A DNA stretch of 46,016 nucleotides from an uncultured Neomegalonema sp. (GCA_937911325.1 CALDSD010000096.1:1-46016); one strand, 5' to 3'. Positions 9,947 through 18,822 are shown, counted from the first letter of the stretch. Notes: generated by a model from the sequence alone, not told the origin. A program made the numbers and translations.

Positions 9947-10852
9947 ATGCCGATCAAAATCCCGGAGAACCTGCCCGCTCGCGACGTGCTCCAACGTGAA
10001 GGCGTTATGGTGATGTCGGAATCGACGGCGATGCGGCAAGACATCCGACCGCTCCAGATCGCGCTGCTCAACTTGATGCCGAACAAGTCCCGGACCGAGA
10101 CGCAATTCGCGCGACTGATCGGCGCGACGCCGCTGCAAATCGAACTCACACTGGTTCGGATGAGCGAGCATCAGTCTCGCAATACGCCGACAGAGTATCT
10201 TGAGGCGTTCTACAAACCCTACGCCGAGGTGCGCGAGCGGCGGTTCGACGGGCTGATCGTCACCGGCGCGCCGATCGAATTGTTGCCGTTTGAAGACGTC
10301 TCCTACTGGGGCGAGCTGCAGACGGTCTTCGATTGGACGCAGACAAACATCCATTCGACGTTCGCGATCTGCTGGGGCGCGCAGGCGATGCTGCATCACT
10401 TTCACGGAGTGCCCAAGCATGAGCTGGCCCAGAAAGCTTTTGGGTGTTTTCGCCATGACAACCGGCGGCCGGGATCTCCCTATCTGCGAGGGTTCTCCGA
10501 CAACTTTGTCGTGCCGGTCTCCCGCTGGACAGAGGTCCGGGGCGACGATTTGCCTGAGAGCTCGGACCTGAAGGTGCTCGCCGCCTCGGACGGCGCAGGA
10601 CTTTGCCTGCTCGAGGACCCGGCCCACCGCGCGCTCTACATGTTCAATCATGTCGAGTATGACACCACGTCGCTCGCTGAGGAGTACGAGCGCGACACAG
10701 CCGCCGGAAAAGCGATCGACGTTCCCTACAACTACTATCCCAGCGACGATCCTTCTCAACCGCCCGAGAACCGTTGGCGCAGTCACGCGCATTTGCTTTT
10801 TAGCAACTGGATCAATGAAGTGTACCAGTCGACGCCCTATGATTGGGTCTAA
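9947..10852 (+). CDS. metA: Homoserine O-acyltransferase MetA, predicted acetyl-CoA-using (MetAA)
   Basis: MetA acylates homoserine at the entry to methionine synthesis. I start at ATG 9947 ([14 protein letters not shown]); the open frame upstream looks non-coding. The 301-residue protein keeps family numbering exactly: catalytic Cys142 in FAICWGAQA, His235 and Glu237 in MFNHVEYD. Residue 111, which published work identifies as the acyl-CoA selector (Gly for succinyl-CoA as in E. coli, Glu for acetyl-CoA), is Glu here in [14 protein letters not shown]. The enzyme is therefore predicted to make O-acetylhomoserine despite the usual 'succinyltransferase' label. The ribosome-binding site is weak (GTGG). 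I looked upstream for a SAM-II riboswitch and did not find a convincing one. Monocistronic or read through into ppk2, 20 bases downstream. Confidence 0.95.
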   Translation: MPIKIPENLPARDVLQREGVMVMSESTAMRQDIRPLQIALLNLMPNKSRTETQFARLIGATPLQIELTLVRMSEHQSRNTPTEYLEAFYKPYAEVRERRFDGLIVTGAPIELLPFEDVSYWGELQTVFDWTQTNIHSTFAICWGAQAMLHHFHGVPKHELAQKAFGCFRHDNRRPGSPYLRGFSDNFVVPVSRWTEVRGDDLPESSDLKVLAASDGAGLCLLEDPAHRALYMFNHVEYDTTSLAEEYERDTAAGKAIDVPYNYYPSDDPSQPPENRWRSHAHLLFSNWINEVYQSTPYDWV

Positions 10853-10872
10853 GTCCGGCGCATAGTGGGCGC

Positions 10873-11808
10873 ATGAGCAAGAGTAACGACACCAGAGCGA
10901 AGCAACATCACGTCGAAACCGACAACGGCTTCCCGGCGCCGTTTGACGGCGCGATATCGCGCTTTTACCGCAGCGAGTTTCCCAAGAAGCTGCGGGCCCG
11001 GATCGAAAAAGCGGACGACAAAGACATCCTGTCCGACGCGCATCCCTACGACCGTGAGATGAAGCGCCGGGACTACGAGCGTGAATTCGACTCTTTGCAG
11101 ATCGAGCTTCAAAAGCTGCAGCGTTGGGTAAAGTCGTCAGGCGCGCGCGTTTTGATCCTGTTCGAAGGACGCGACACAGCCGGCAAGGGCGGCACGATCA
11201 AGCGGTTCACCGAGAACATGAACCCGCGCGGCGCACGCATCGTGGCGCTGTCCAAGCCCTCCGACGTCGAACAGGGGCAATGGTACTTCCAACGTTACAC
11301 GGGGCACCTGCCCTCTCCGGGTGAAATCGCGTTCTTTGATCGCTCGTGGTACAATCGCGCCGGCGTCGAAACGGTGATGGAGTTCTGCACTCCAGCGCAG
11401 CGCGATCGCTTTTTTGGCAGCGCGCCGAGCTTCGAGCGCATGCTCGTCGGCGACGGGATCCTTTTCTTCAAGATCTGGCTGTCCGTGGGACGCGCAGAAC
11501 AGATGCGGCGGTTCCTCGCGCGCGAGCGCGATCCCCTCAAACACTGGAAGCTGTCGCCCATTGACATCGCCTCACTGGAACGTTGGGGAGATTACAGCCG
11601 CGCGCGCGACGAGATGTTCAATCGGACGCATACGCCCGACGCGCCGTGGCGCGTCGTACGATCCGACTGCAAGAAGAGGGCTCGCTTGAACTCTATTCGT
11701 CTGGTGTTGAAGCAGGCGCCCTACGAGGGCAAAGATCTCGCGGCGATTGGCGAGCTGGACGACGACATTGTGATCGGCCCCGAAGACGTCGTCGCAGCGG
11801 AATGTTAA
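10873..11808 (+). CDS. ppk2: Polyphosphate kinase 2 (PPK2, class I-like)
   Basis: PPK2 enzymes transfer phosphate between polyphosphate and nucleoside diphosphates, usually driving NDP to NTP. Start at ATG 10873 (MSKSNDTRAK). The 311-residue protein has the Walker A loop GRDTAGKGG at residues 99-107, the Walker B/lid region FFDRSWYNRAG at 154-164, and downstream landmarks ERMLVGDGILFFKIWLSV, RERDPLKHWKLSPID and PWRVVRSDCKKRARL. Single-domain length and motif spacing match the short one-domain PPK2 group that includes the Sinorhizobium enzymes. It follows metA by 20 bases, but a functional link is not evident. The exact nucleotide preference (ADP or GDP) cannot be read from sequence. Confidence 0.94.
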   Translation: MSKSNDTRAKQHHVETDNGFPAPFDGAISRFYRSEFPKKLRARIEKADDKDILSDAHPYDREMKRRDYEREFDSLQIELQKLQRWVKSSGARVLILFEGRDTAGKGGTIKRFTENMNPRGARIVALSKPSDVEQGQWYFQRYTGHLPSPGEIAFFDRSWYNRAGVETVMEFCTPAQRDRFFGSAPSFERMLVGDGILFFKIWLSVGRAEQMRRFLARERDPLKHWKLSPIDIASLERWGDYSRARDEMFNRTHTPDAPWRVVRSDCKKRARLNSIRLVLKQAPYEGKDLAAIGELDDDIVIGPEDVVAAEC

Positions 11809-11916
11809 GAAAAACCGTTCCAGATAAAAACTGTTCGGACGCCGTTGATTATGGATGACGCGTCTCGCAGCCATGCTATGTTCCCCGCTGATTAACTCAG
11901 GGACGCTGATCGCTCC

Positions 11917-12663
11917 ATGTCGCATTTTGACCGAAACCTGCGGTCGCAGTTCTTTCTTACCGGTCCGCGGCCCTGCCCCTATTTGCCGGGCCGGAGAGAG
12001 CGGAAGCTTTTTACAAATCTCAGCGGTGTGAACGCAGCCAATCTCCATGACGAACTGGCGGAGCACGGATTTCGCCGAAGCCAGAACATCGCCTACAGAC
12101 CCGCTTGCACCGGATGCAACGCGTGCGTGTCGACGCGGGTCGTCGCCCACCGTTTCGAGCCGAACCGCACCCAACGTCGAATACTCAAACGCAACCAGGA
12201 CCTGCAGCGAACAGCGTGCGACGCATGGGCTACGGAGGAGCAATACGCGCTCTTTTCCAAATACTTAGAAACGCGGCATGCGGACGGCGGCATGACCGAT
12301 ATGGATATGTTCGACTATGCCGCGATGGTGGAGGACACCCCGGTGCGCACGCGGGTCGTCGAGTACCGCCTGCCGGCCGAAGCGGACAAAGAAGACGAGC
12401 CGGGACGCCTTGTCGCGGTCTGCGTCACAGATCTTCTGCTGGACGGCCTGAGCCTGGTCTACAGCTTTTACGATCCGACCGAAGACAAACGCAGTCTGGG
12501 TCAATTCGTGATCCTCGATCACATCCGTGTCGCCCAAGAGGCGGACACGGCGTACGTATATCTCGGCTACTGGGTCGCCGGGAGCCCGAAGATGGACTAC
12601 AAAATCCGTTTTCGTCCAATCGAAGCGCTGACAGACCGCGGCTGGCGGGAAGTCGAAAGCTGA
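11917..12663 (+). CDS. bpt: Aspartate/glutamate leucyltransferase Bpt (ATE-family, N-degron pathway)
   Basis: Bpt attaches leucine from Leu-tRNA to proteins starting with Asp or Glu, marking them for ClpS/ClpAP degradation. The 248-residue protein has the ATE1-like layout. The N-terminal domain has PCPYLPGRRERKLFTNL, then HGFRRSQNIAYRPACTGCNACVSTRV with the conserved Cys pairs. The GNAT-like C-terminal domain has LVAVCVTDLLLDGLSLVYSFYDP, SLGQFVILDHI and YVYLGYWVAGSPKMDYK. Length is normal. It has its own upstream gap of 108 bases, with no clear ribosome-binding site (GCTCC precedes the ATG). Neighbours ppk2 and the TRAP operon give no functional hint. aat and clpS are not in the window. Confidence 0.95.
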   Translation: MSHFDRNLRSQFFLTGPRPCPYLPGRRERKLFTNLSGVNAANLHDELAEHGFRRSQNIAYRPACTGCNACVSTRVVAHRFEPNRTQRRILKRNQDLQRTACDAWATEEQYALFSKYLETRHADGGMTDMDMFDYAAMVEDTPVRTRVVEYRLPAEADKEDEPGRLVAVCVTDLLLDGLSLVYSFYDPTEDKRSLGQFVILDHIRVAQEADTAYVYLGYWVAGSPKMDYKIRFRPIEALTDRGWREVES

Positions 12664-12878
12664 AATCGCCTCATTTATAGGCATATTGCAGCGCAACTAT
12701 TCTTAACCGCCAGATTCCTATTTTTAATGGACCTTGCGCCCTCGCAAAGCGGTCGCTAACGTCGCCCCGCGTTTCGCCATAATGCGAAAGGCCGCTGCGC
12801 GCTTGGGTCACACTAATCCTGCCGCGGCGCAACATCGGATACCGACGAAACGATACGGACATCCAAGGGAGACATTTT

Positions 12879-13976
12879 ATGGAACGTCGCTCCTTTCTAA
12901 AGGGCGCTGCGCTGACTGGCGTCGGCGCCGCTGCGACCACTCTGGCCGCTCCGGCAGTCGCACAAGGCATAAAAGAGATGGTGATCGTCTCGACCTGGCC
13001 GCGTGACTTCCCGGGTCTCGGTGTTTCCGCACAGCGCTTCGCCGCGCGCGTGCCGGAGCTCACCGACGGCAAGATCCAGGTTCAATACTTCGCCGCTGGC
13101 GAACGTGTTGGCGCGTTTGACTCGTTCGACGAAGTCGCTTCGGGCAACGCTCAAGCGTATATCGCAGCAGACTACTACTGGAAGGGTAAGCACCCTGGTT
13201 GGGCTTACTTCACCGCTGTTCCGTTTGGCATGACCTACGCCGAGCTCGACGCTTGGATCAAGTACGGCGGCGGCCAGGAGCTCTGGGACGAAATCGCCGG
13301 CGAATTCGGCCTCAAGAACTTTGCTGTCGGCAACACCGGTTGCCAGATGGGCGGCTGGTTCAACAAAGAGATCGAAAGCCCGGACGACTTCAAAGGTCTG
13401 AAGATGCGTATCCCGGGCCTAGGCGGCGACGTTCTCGCCAAGCTCGGCGCATCGCCGGTCTCGCTGCCAGGCGGTCAGATCTATGAGAACCTCGTCTCTG
13501 GCGCGGTTGACGCGACCGAGTGGGTCGGCCCGTACAACGACTACTTCATGAAGTTCTACGAAGCCGCCAAGTTCTACTACTGGCCGGGCATGCACGAGCC
13601 GGGTTCGCAGCTGGCTCTGGGCATCAACGGCGAATGGTGGGGCTCGCTCAGCAACACTGAGAAAGCGATCATCGAAGGCGCGGCGAACGAAGAGAACGCC
13701 CGTCAGATGGCCGAGACCAACGCCAACAACGGCACGTATCTCGCGCGCCTCATCAACGAGCAGGGCGTCGAACTCAAAGAGTTCAACGACGACGTCTATG
13801 ACGCGATGGGCGAAGCAGCGGACGAAGTCTTTGAAGAGACCCGCTCGCACAGCCCGCTGGCGGCCAAGATCCACGACGCCTTCACCGCAGCGCGCGCGGA
13901 TATCGGCGGCTGGATGAGCCTCGCCGACGTCGGCTTCAGCGTGAAGCGGAACCGCGTGCTGGGGATCGGCGGCTAA
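12879..13976 (+). CDS. TRAP transporter solute-binding protein (TakP/DctP-like) of the TRAP operon
   Basis: Periplasmic receptor of the TRAP system encoded just downstream. The N-terminus MERRSFLKGAALTGVG is a textbook twin-arginine signal (RRSFLK), with cleavage expected after APAVAQ. Of 365 residues, the mature part carries the TakP-type ligand motifs: LKMRIPG with the carboxylate Arg, [14 protein letters not shown], and DATEWVGP (Glu and Trp of the pocket). A GGGAG site lies eight bases before the ATG (AAGGGAGACATTTTATG). Codon choice is visibly biased to C-ending codons, as in highly expressed genes. A strong stem-loop follows the stop codon and probably sets a high binding-protein-to-permease ratio. 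The ligand is likely a 2-oxoacid or related carboxylate, by family inference only. Confidence 0.93.
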   Translation: MERRSFLKGAALTGVGAAATTLAAPAVAQGIKEMVIVSTWPRDFPGLGVSAQRFAARVPELTDGKIQVQYFAAGERVGAFDSFDEVASGNAQAYIAADYYWKGKHPGWAYFTAVPFGMTYAELDAWIKYGGGQELWDEIAGEFGLKNFAVGNTGCQMGGWFNKEIESPDDFKGLKMRIPGLGGDVLAKLGASPVSLPGGQIYENLVSGAVDATEWVGPYNDYFMKFYEAAKFYYWPGMHEPGSQLALGINGEWWGSLSNTEKAIIEGAANEENARQMAETNANNGTYLARLINEQGVELKEFNDDVYDAMGEAADEVFEETRSHSPLAAKIHDAFTAARADIGGWMSLADVGFSVKRNRVLGIGG

Positions 13977-13997
13977 GCCGCAGGCCCGACAAGATCT

Positions 13998-14021
13998 GGG
14001 ACGGGGCGAAAGCTCCGTCCC
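13998..14021 (+). promoter_or_regulatory. Intercistronic stem-loop between TRAP receptor and permease genes
   Basis: GGGACGGGGC, then a GAAA tetraloop, then GCTCCGTCCC: a 10-bp stem with one G-U pair, 21 bases after the receptor stop and 33 before the small-permease start. There is no U-tract, so it is not a canonical terminator. In importer operons such hairpins usually stabilise the upstream mRNA or cause partial termination, giving more receptor than permease. That role is inference. Confidence 0.7.
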
Positions 14022-14054
14022 TCTCATTAGAAAATAGGAACGACCGGGAAGTCA

Positions 14055-15053
14055 TTGATGACAACCACGACGCCACCCGAAGCGTCTTCGGGATCCGACT
14101 CTGGTGTGCTTCTGACCAGGCTGTTCAGCTGGGTCATGCTGGCTGTCTTGATCGCTTTCCTCGCAAACAATTTTCTCACCCATTGGGCGGGTCTTCCGGG
14201 CGCACGCGCGGTTCTGGGCGATGGCGGCGCTCTCGCCGCGCTGCAGGCGGCGCTTTACGCCGTGATGGTCGCTCTGGCCGTCTTCTTCGTCACCCGGAAC
14301 GGCGATCAGACGCTGCGCCAAGACAGCAAACGCATCTCTGACATGAACTCGTTTTTCATCCGCGCGGCGTTCTGGGCCGTCGTGATGATCGGCGTGGTCG
14401 ACATGATCATCTCGTTCTTGCGCGTCGAAGGCTTGTTGCCCTTCGTCGTCGGCGAGAGCCTTGCGACCGAGCTGGGCAAGTCGCAGTTCCGCGGACCCTA
14501 CGTGCACTTCCCGCTGATGCTTGTGGGAATCGCGATCGCGTCCGTCACACGGACGCTGGGCTTTATCTGGCTCGCGCTGCTGGTTGTGTTCGCTGAGCTG
14601 CTTATCGTGATCTGCCGGTTCATTTTTTCCTATGAGCAGGCGTTCATGGCGGACCTGGTCCGCTTTTGGTACGCGGCGCTGTTCCTGTTTGCGAGCGCTT
14701 ACACGCTGCTGGAAGAGGGGCACGTCCGCGTCGACGTTTTCTACGCAGGCATGGCTCCGAAGACCAAAGGCTACGTGAACGCGATCGGATCGCTGGTGCT
14801 GGGCGTCGTCTTGTGCTGGATCTTGCTGATCTACGGCATGGGATCGAAGTCCGCTGTGATCAACAGCCCGCTGCTGTCCTACGAAGTCACTCAGGCCGGC
14901 TTCGGCATGTATGTGAAGTACCTCATGGCCGGGTTTCTTGGGATTTTCGCCGTGTCGATGATGGTTCAGTTCGTCAGCTACTTTATGGACGCCGTCGCCG
15001 ATGTGCGCGGCGACCCCGGCGGCCGGGACCACGACGTTCACGCCGTACAGTAG
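14055..15053 (+). CDS. TRAP transporter small permease (DctQ family), enlarged
   Basis: Small membrane subunit of the TRAP transporter, which together with the large permease moves substrate using a sodium or proton gradient. At 332 residues it is nearly twice the usual 160-200. The canonical four-helix DctQ unit is in the C-terminal half (GFIWLALLVVFAELLIVICR, LVRFWYAALFLFASAYTLLEEGHVRVDVFY, VNAIGSLVLGVVLCWILLIYG, YLMAGFLGIFAVSMMVQFV). The N-terminal half adds about three to four more hydrophobic helices (LFSWVMLAVLIAFLANNFL, LYAVMVALAVFFVT, AAFWAVVMIGVVDMIISFL). The EEGHVRVDVFY motif is a family hallmark. It begins 33 bases after the hairpin and precedes the large permease by 125 bases. ATG at 14058 is an equally good start. 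Confidence 0.88.
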   Translation: MMTTTTPPEASSGSDSGVLLTRLFSWVMLAVLIAFLANNFLTHWAGLPGARAVLGDGGALAALQAALYAVMVALAVFFVTRNGDQTLRQDSKRISDMNSFFIRAAFWAVVMIGVVDMIISFLRVEGLLPFVVGESLATELGKSQFRGPYVHFPLMLVGIAIASVTRTLGFIWLALLVVFAELLIVICRFIFSYEQAFMADLVRFWYAALFLFASAYTLLEEGHVRVDVFYAGMAPKTKGYVNAIGSLVLGVVLCWILLIYGMGSKSAVINSPLLSYEVTQAGFGMYVKYLMAGFLGIFAVSMMVQFVSYFMDAVADVRGDPGGRDHDVHAVQ

Positions 15054-15178
15054 GACGCCGCTGGAGCGTTCGGATTGAAATCACGCCCGAGAGCCGCTGA
15101 GACGGTTGCGATCATCGGGACAAAGTAAAAGACCGGCCAAGCTTAGAGACGGCCGAGATGCAGATGGGTTGGACCTAA

Positions 15179-17842
15179 ATGGAACTCTTCTTCCTCGCCG
15201 TGCTTGTTCTGCTTATGGCGTTCGCCTTGGGCTCCGGTTACCCGGTGGCGTTCGCCCTGCCCGGCTCCGCGATCCTCACCATCGCGCTGGCGGCCGGGGC
15301 CGGATACCTCTTCGCTGGCGACACCGACGCCTACTTCGCGCAAGGCGGACCGAACCAGTGGCTCTCGGCCGGAGTGACCAATTTCCGAGGTATCTATTGG
15401 GAGGCTGAGCGAGATACGCTGATCGCGATCCCGCTCTTCGTCTTCATGGGGATCATGCTTCAGCGGTCAAAGATCGCGGAAGATCTTCTCGTTACGATGG
15501 CGCAGCTGTTCGGCCCGGTTCCAGGCGGCCTCGGCATCTCGGTTGTTTTTGTGGGCGCGCTGCTGGCGGCGACGACCGGCATCGTCGGCGCGACCGTGGT
15601 CGCGATGGGCTTGATCTCGCTTCCCGCCATGCTGCGGAACAACTACTCGAAACCTCTGGCGACTGGAACAATCGCGGCGTCGGGAACGCTGGGCCAGATC
15701 ATTCCCCCCTCGATCGTTCTCATCATTCTCGCCGACCAGTTGGCCAGCTCGGTCGATCAGGCGGGCACGACGCGGCAAACCCTGTTCAAGGACAGCACGG
15801 GCGAGCTGACCATGCCGTCCGAGTTCGCTGTCACGTCGACAAGCGCGGGCGAGATGTTCTTGGGCGCGTTCTTGCCAGGGCTGGTTCTCGTCGTCCTTTA
15901 CATGCTTTTCATCCTGAGCTTCGCGCTGGCCCGCCCGCATCTTGCGCCGGCCGTGCACTATGACGGCGCGTTCGACCGCAAATTCTACGGCAAGGTCGCC
16001 GTCACGCTGATCCCGCCGCTGGCGCTGATCTTCCTGGTGCTGGGCTCGATCATCGGCGGCATCGCGACCGTGAACCAGGCTGGCGCGATCGGCGCCGTCG
16101 GGGCGATGATCATGGCCGGCTACCGCCTGCGCGAGGGTGAAAAAGGCGCGTTCACGCCGTCGATCCTGGCGGCGTTCGCACTGGTCTCGATCGGCGTCCT
16201 GATCAGCTTTTATGACATCAACATCAAGGCCGTGAACACGTCCGAAGACGTCATGGCGGTCACGCTGGCGCTGATGGCGGTCGGCCTGTTGTTGATCGCA
16301 CTGTTCTGGAGCGGCTGGCGGACGCTGAAGATCGAGGACACGCTCAAGGGCGTGATGATCGACACCGCGAAAACGACATCGCTGGTCTTCATCATTCTGC
16401 TGGGCGCCGCGATGCTCACATCGGCGTTTCGCGCGTTCGGCGGCGAAGAGCTGGTGAAGGAATTCCTGCAAGGGCTTCCGGGCGGCTTCTGGGCTCAGTT
16501 CTTCATCGTGATGCTGGTGATCTTCGTCCTGGGCTTCTTCCTGGACTTTATCGAGATCGCCGTCGTCGTGGTGCCGATCGTCGCGCCGATCCTTCTCGCG
16601 GATCCATCCGCCAACGTCACGGCCGTATGGCTCGGCGTCATGATCGGTCTGAACATTCAGACGTCCTTCCTGACCCCGCCCTTCGGCTTTGCGCTGTTCT
16701 ACTTGCGCGGCGTGGCGCCGGCGGTCGTGCGCACGATCGACATGTATAAGGGCGTGATCGCCTTCATCTCGTTGCAGCTGTTTGCGCTGATGATCGTCGG
16801 TTTCTACCCGCAGCTGGTGAACTATCTGCCAAACCGGGTGTCGCTTCTGTCGGAAACGGCTCCGCCGCCGCAGAACCCACGTCTGCAATACTGCCTGGAA
16901 GACTATGCTTATGAGCAGTTCCAGACCAACGGCGCAACGATCGATGCGGCGATTGACAAGGCTGCGGGTCTTGATCTGAGCGTCCTGCCCGAAGACCTCC
17001 GCGAAGACCTCGCCGAGAGCTTTGAGAAGGCGCGCGCCTCGGGCGGCCTGATCGCCGCCGTGGTCGCCGCGGAGGAAGCTGCGAAAGCCGCCGAGCCGGG
17101 TTACCGCCCGGTCCATCGGCTCGTGCGTGGACTTGAGCGCGATGCGCGCCGTTACGAGCGGCGTGTCGAGGAGCTCGAGCTGATCGTATCGCGTTCCGGA
17201 CCGAACGGCATCTACACCGCGGAATACGGCGAACGCGCCCAGGCCCGGATCGACGGTTACGTCGCTGAACGGGATGCGCTTCTGGCGCAGATCCCAGCTG
17301 AATGGGAAGATCAGAACAAGGCGTACGCCGAACTTGTGAAAGCGGATATCGGGGCGCGACGCACCTATCGCCGCAACATCGACGACGCCTACGAGCCTCT
17401 GGGCGAGGCTATGAGCGTGATCAGGGGGGCGGAGGCGCTCGCGGCTTATGAAGATGAGATCCGAGGGCTGGACGCGCAGATCTCTTCTCTCTCGCCCGAA
17501 GAAATGGTCGAGACCGTCGCCGATTTGCGTTCAAGGATCAACGAGGTCGACGGGGTGTCGGACATCCGGCGCGCCTTGAACGAGATCCGCAAGGCGATGC
17601 AGGGCGCAGACCCTGACCCAGCCGCGGCCAGAGAGGCCCTGAGCGTCGCAGTTCCGCTGTTCGAACAGGAGCTGGCGTGGCGCCAGGCGGCCCAACGGGA
17701 TCTGTTGCCCGCGTTGGAGGCGTATAACGCGGCCATCGCGGACTCGGTCGGGATCCGCGGACAGGAGAAACTGTCCCGCGAGCAGGCGCTGTTTGTCGCC
17801 AGCTGCAACGCCGGCCACCGCGACATCTCGTTGAACTTCTAA
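15179..17842 (+). CDS. TRAP transporter large permease (DctM family) with long helical C-terminal extension
   Basis: Large membrane subunit of the TRAP transporter: 887 residues against a usual 425-ish. Residues 1-550 hold the DctM core (ETLIAIPLFVFMG-type motif as DTLIAIPLFVFMGIML, GTLGQIIPPSIVLIILAD, IMLVIFVLGFFLDFIEIAVV-like, LNIQTSFLTPPFGFALFYLRG). An extra pair of helices is inserted near residues 325-390, along with a soluble insert (TGELTMPSEFAVTST). From about residue 554 to 887 there is a hydrophilic tail rich in Glu, Arg and Ala with heptad-like runs (HRLVRGLERDARRYERRVEELELI, SLSPEEMVETVADLRSRINEV), predicted to be coiled coil. The frame is continuous with no stop, and codon use does not change, so the tail is a true part of the gene. 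No good ribosome site precedes the ATG. Confidence 0.9.
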   Translation: MELFFLAVLVLLMAFALGSGYPVAFALPGSAILTIALAAGAGYLFAGDTDAYFAQGGPNQWLSAGVTNFRGIYWEAERDTLIAIPLFVFMGIMLQRSKIAEDLLVTMAQLFGPVPGGLGISVVFVGALLAATTGIVGATVVAMGLISLPAMLRNNYSKPLATGTIAASGTLGQIIPPSIVLIILADQLASSVDQAGTTRQTLFKDSTGELTMPSEFAVTSTSAGEMFLGAFLPGLVLVVLYMLFILSFALARPHLAPAVHYDGAFDRKFYGKVAVTLIPPLALIFLVLGSIIGGIATVNQAGAIGAVGAMIMAGYRLREGEKGAFTPSILAAFALVSIGVLISFYDINIKAVNTSEDVMAVTLALMAVGLLLIALFWSGWRTLKIEDTLKGVMIDTAKTTSLVFIILLGAAMLTSAFRAFGGEELVKEFLQGLPGGFWAQFFIVMLVIFVLGFFLDFIEIAVVVVPIVAPILLADPSANVTAVWLGVMIGLNIQTSFLTPPFGFALFYLRGVAPAVVRTIDMYKGVIAFISLQLFALMIVGFYPQLVNYLPNRVSLLSETAPPPQNPRLQYCLEDYAYEQFQTNGATIDAAIDKAAGLDLSVLPEDLREDLAESFEKARASGGLIAAVVAAEEAAKAAEPGYRPVHRLVRGLERDARRYERRVEELELIVSRSGPNGIYTAEYGERAQARIDGYVAERDALLAQIPAEWEDQNKAYAELVKADIGARRTYRRNIDDAYEPLGEAMSVIRGAEALAAYEDEIRGLDAQISSLSPEEMVETVADLRSRINEVDGVSDIRRALNEIRKAMQGADPDPAAAREALSVAVPLFEQELAWRQAAQRDLLPALEAYNAAIADSVGIRGQEKLSREQALFVASCNAGHRDISLNF

Positions 17843-17951
17843 GCTGCTCCTGTGGTCGCGCGCGTCCGCCGCAGCGGGTGGGCGCGCGAAAGCTCTCAGA
17901 CTTCGAAACCGCGGCATGGGCGGGGCTGCGGCGGCCGCGCTGCTCGGGTCC

Positions 17952-17988
17952 TGACAAAGAGAAACGGCCGCCCCTTGGGACGACCGTT
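17952..17988 (-). terminator. Rho-independent terminator of bioY
   Basis: On the minus strand, 26 bases after the bioY stop, AACGG (84-88 side) pairs with CCGTT (63-67 side) and the stem continues with interruptions around a CCAAGG apex. It is followed directly by TTTCTCTTTG. The U-rich side faces away from bioY, so this is its terminator. It may also stop plus-strand transcription from the TRAP operon weakly. Confidence 0.65.
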
Positions 17989-18013
17989 GCAGTCTTTCCA
18001 GATCGACCTTGCT

Positions 18014-18655
18014 TTAGGTCCGGGCGGATCCGACGGCCCGCCAGATCAGCGGAAACAGAAGCGCCGCCAAGGCCAGCTTCATGGCGTCCCCGATCAAATA
18101 CGGCGTCAGCCCCCAGGAGAGCGTCTGATCCCAAATCGATGTGAAGTTGGCGGCGTTGTAGAGGCCACCGCTTTCAATCACGTAGTGCAGCCACGGCACG
18201 CCGATCGCGTAAATCAGAACATTCCCTGCGAACATCGCGGCCGCCATCGTCAGGATGTTCCGATCCCACCCTTTGCGCGCCGCATATCCAAGCGCCACAA
18301 CCGCGAGCAAGTATCCGGCGAGATAGCCGCCGGTGCCGCCGAGCATATAGGCCAGGCCATTCTTCTCCGCCGAGGATGACGCAAAGACGTCAAACCCAAG
18401 CGCGCCGATCAACAGATACGCGACGAGGGTCGCAGCGCCCAAACGTGGGCCGTAGGCGGCGCCGATGGAAAGAACCGCCAAAGTCCCAAGCGTAATCGGG
18501 ACTGGCGACGGCCACATCGGAACCTTGATTTTGGCGGCGATGGCGAGCGCTGCAACGCCGACGACAATCAACGCGACGCGCTTCACCCAAAGCGCCGCGC
18601 CTTCGGTCGCGAAAACGTCCGCGAGAACCGGACGTTGCGAAAGAGACTGGCTCAT
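18014..18655 (-). CDS. bioY: Biotin transporter BioY
   Basis: BioY is the substrate-binding membrane component (S component) of an ECF-type biotin importer and can also work alone. The 213-residue protein has about six transmembrane helices and the family motifs: AKIKVPMWPSPVPITLGTLAVL near residue 42, then YGPRLGAATLVAYLLIGALGFDVFA, GLAYMLGGTGGYLAGYLLA and GLTPYLIGDAMKLALAALL. Length is typical. bioM and bioN (ATPase and T component) are not adjacent, as is often the case for lone BioY proteins in alphaproteobacteria. A terminator follows it. No BirA or BioR-type operator was recognised in the 167 bases upstream. Confidence 0.95.
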   Translation of the reverse strand: MSQSLSQRPVLADVFATEGAALWVKRVALIVVGVAALAIAAKIKVPMWPSPVPITLGTLAVLSIGAAYGPRLGAATLVAYLLIGALGFDVFASSSAEKNGLAYMLGGTGGYLAGYLLAVVALGYAARKGWDRNILTMAAAMFAGNVLIYAIGVPWLHYVIESGGLYNAANFTSIWDQTLSWGLTPYLIGDAMKLALAALLFPLIWRAVGSART

Positions 18656-18822
18656 TTTCTACTCCGAGAATTCTGACACCCCGCGCCAAAAACCAACATG
18701 GACAAACCGTCCTAAAACGGCACGAGGACTGTCGCGCACCCTGCCCCGCGCCGACGGATGTTTCAAGCGGTGTGATCCGCGAAAAATGGATCGTGCAAAG
18801 GCGGACGCGCGCGTTCCAGCGC

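Noticed and set aside
14052-15041. 329-codon minus-strand frame opposite the small TRAP permease gene
   Set aside because: It is a shadow of the plus-strand gene, with His/Asp/Gln-rich composition and no motifs.
15467-17116. 549-codon open frame on the minus strand inside the TRAP large permease gene
   Set aside because: It mirrors the dctM coding strand, is composed of Arg/Asp/Gln/His-rich low-information sequence typical of antisense GC-rich DNA, and has no family features.
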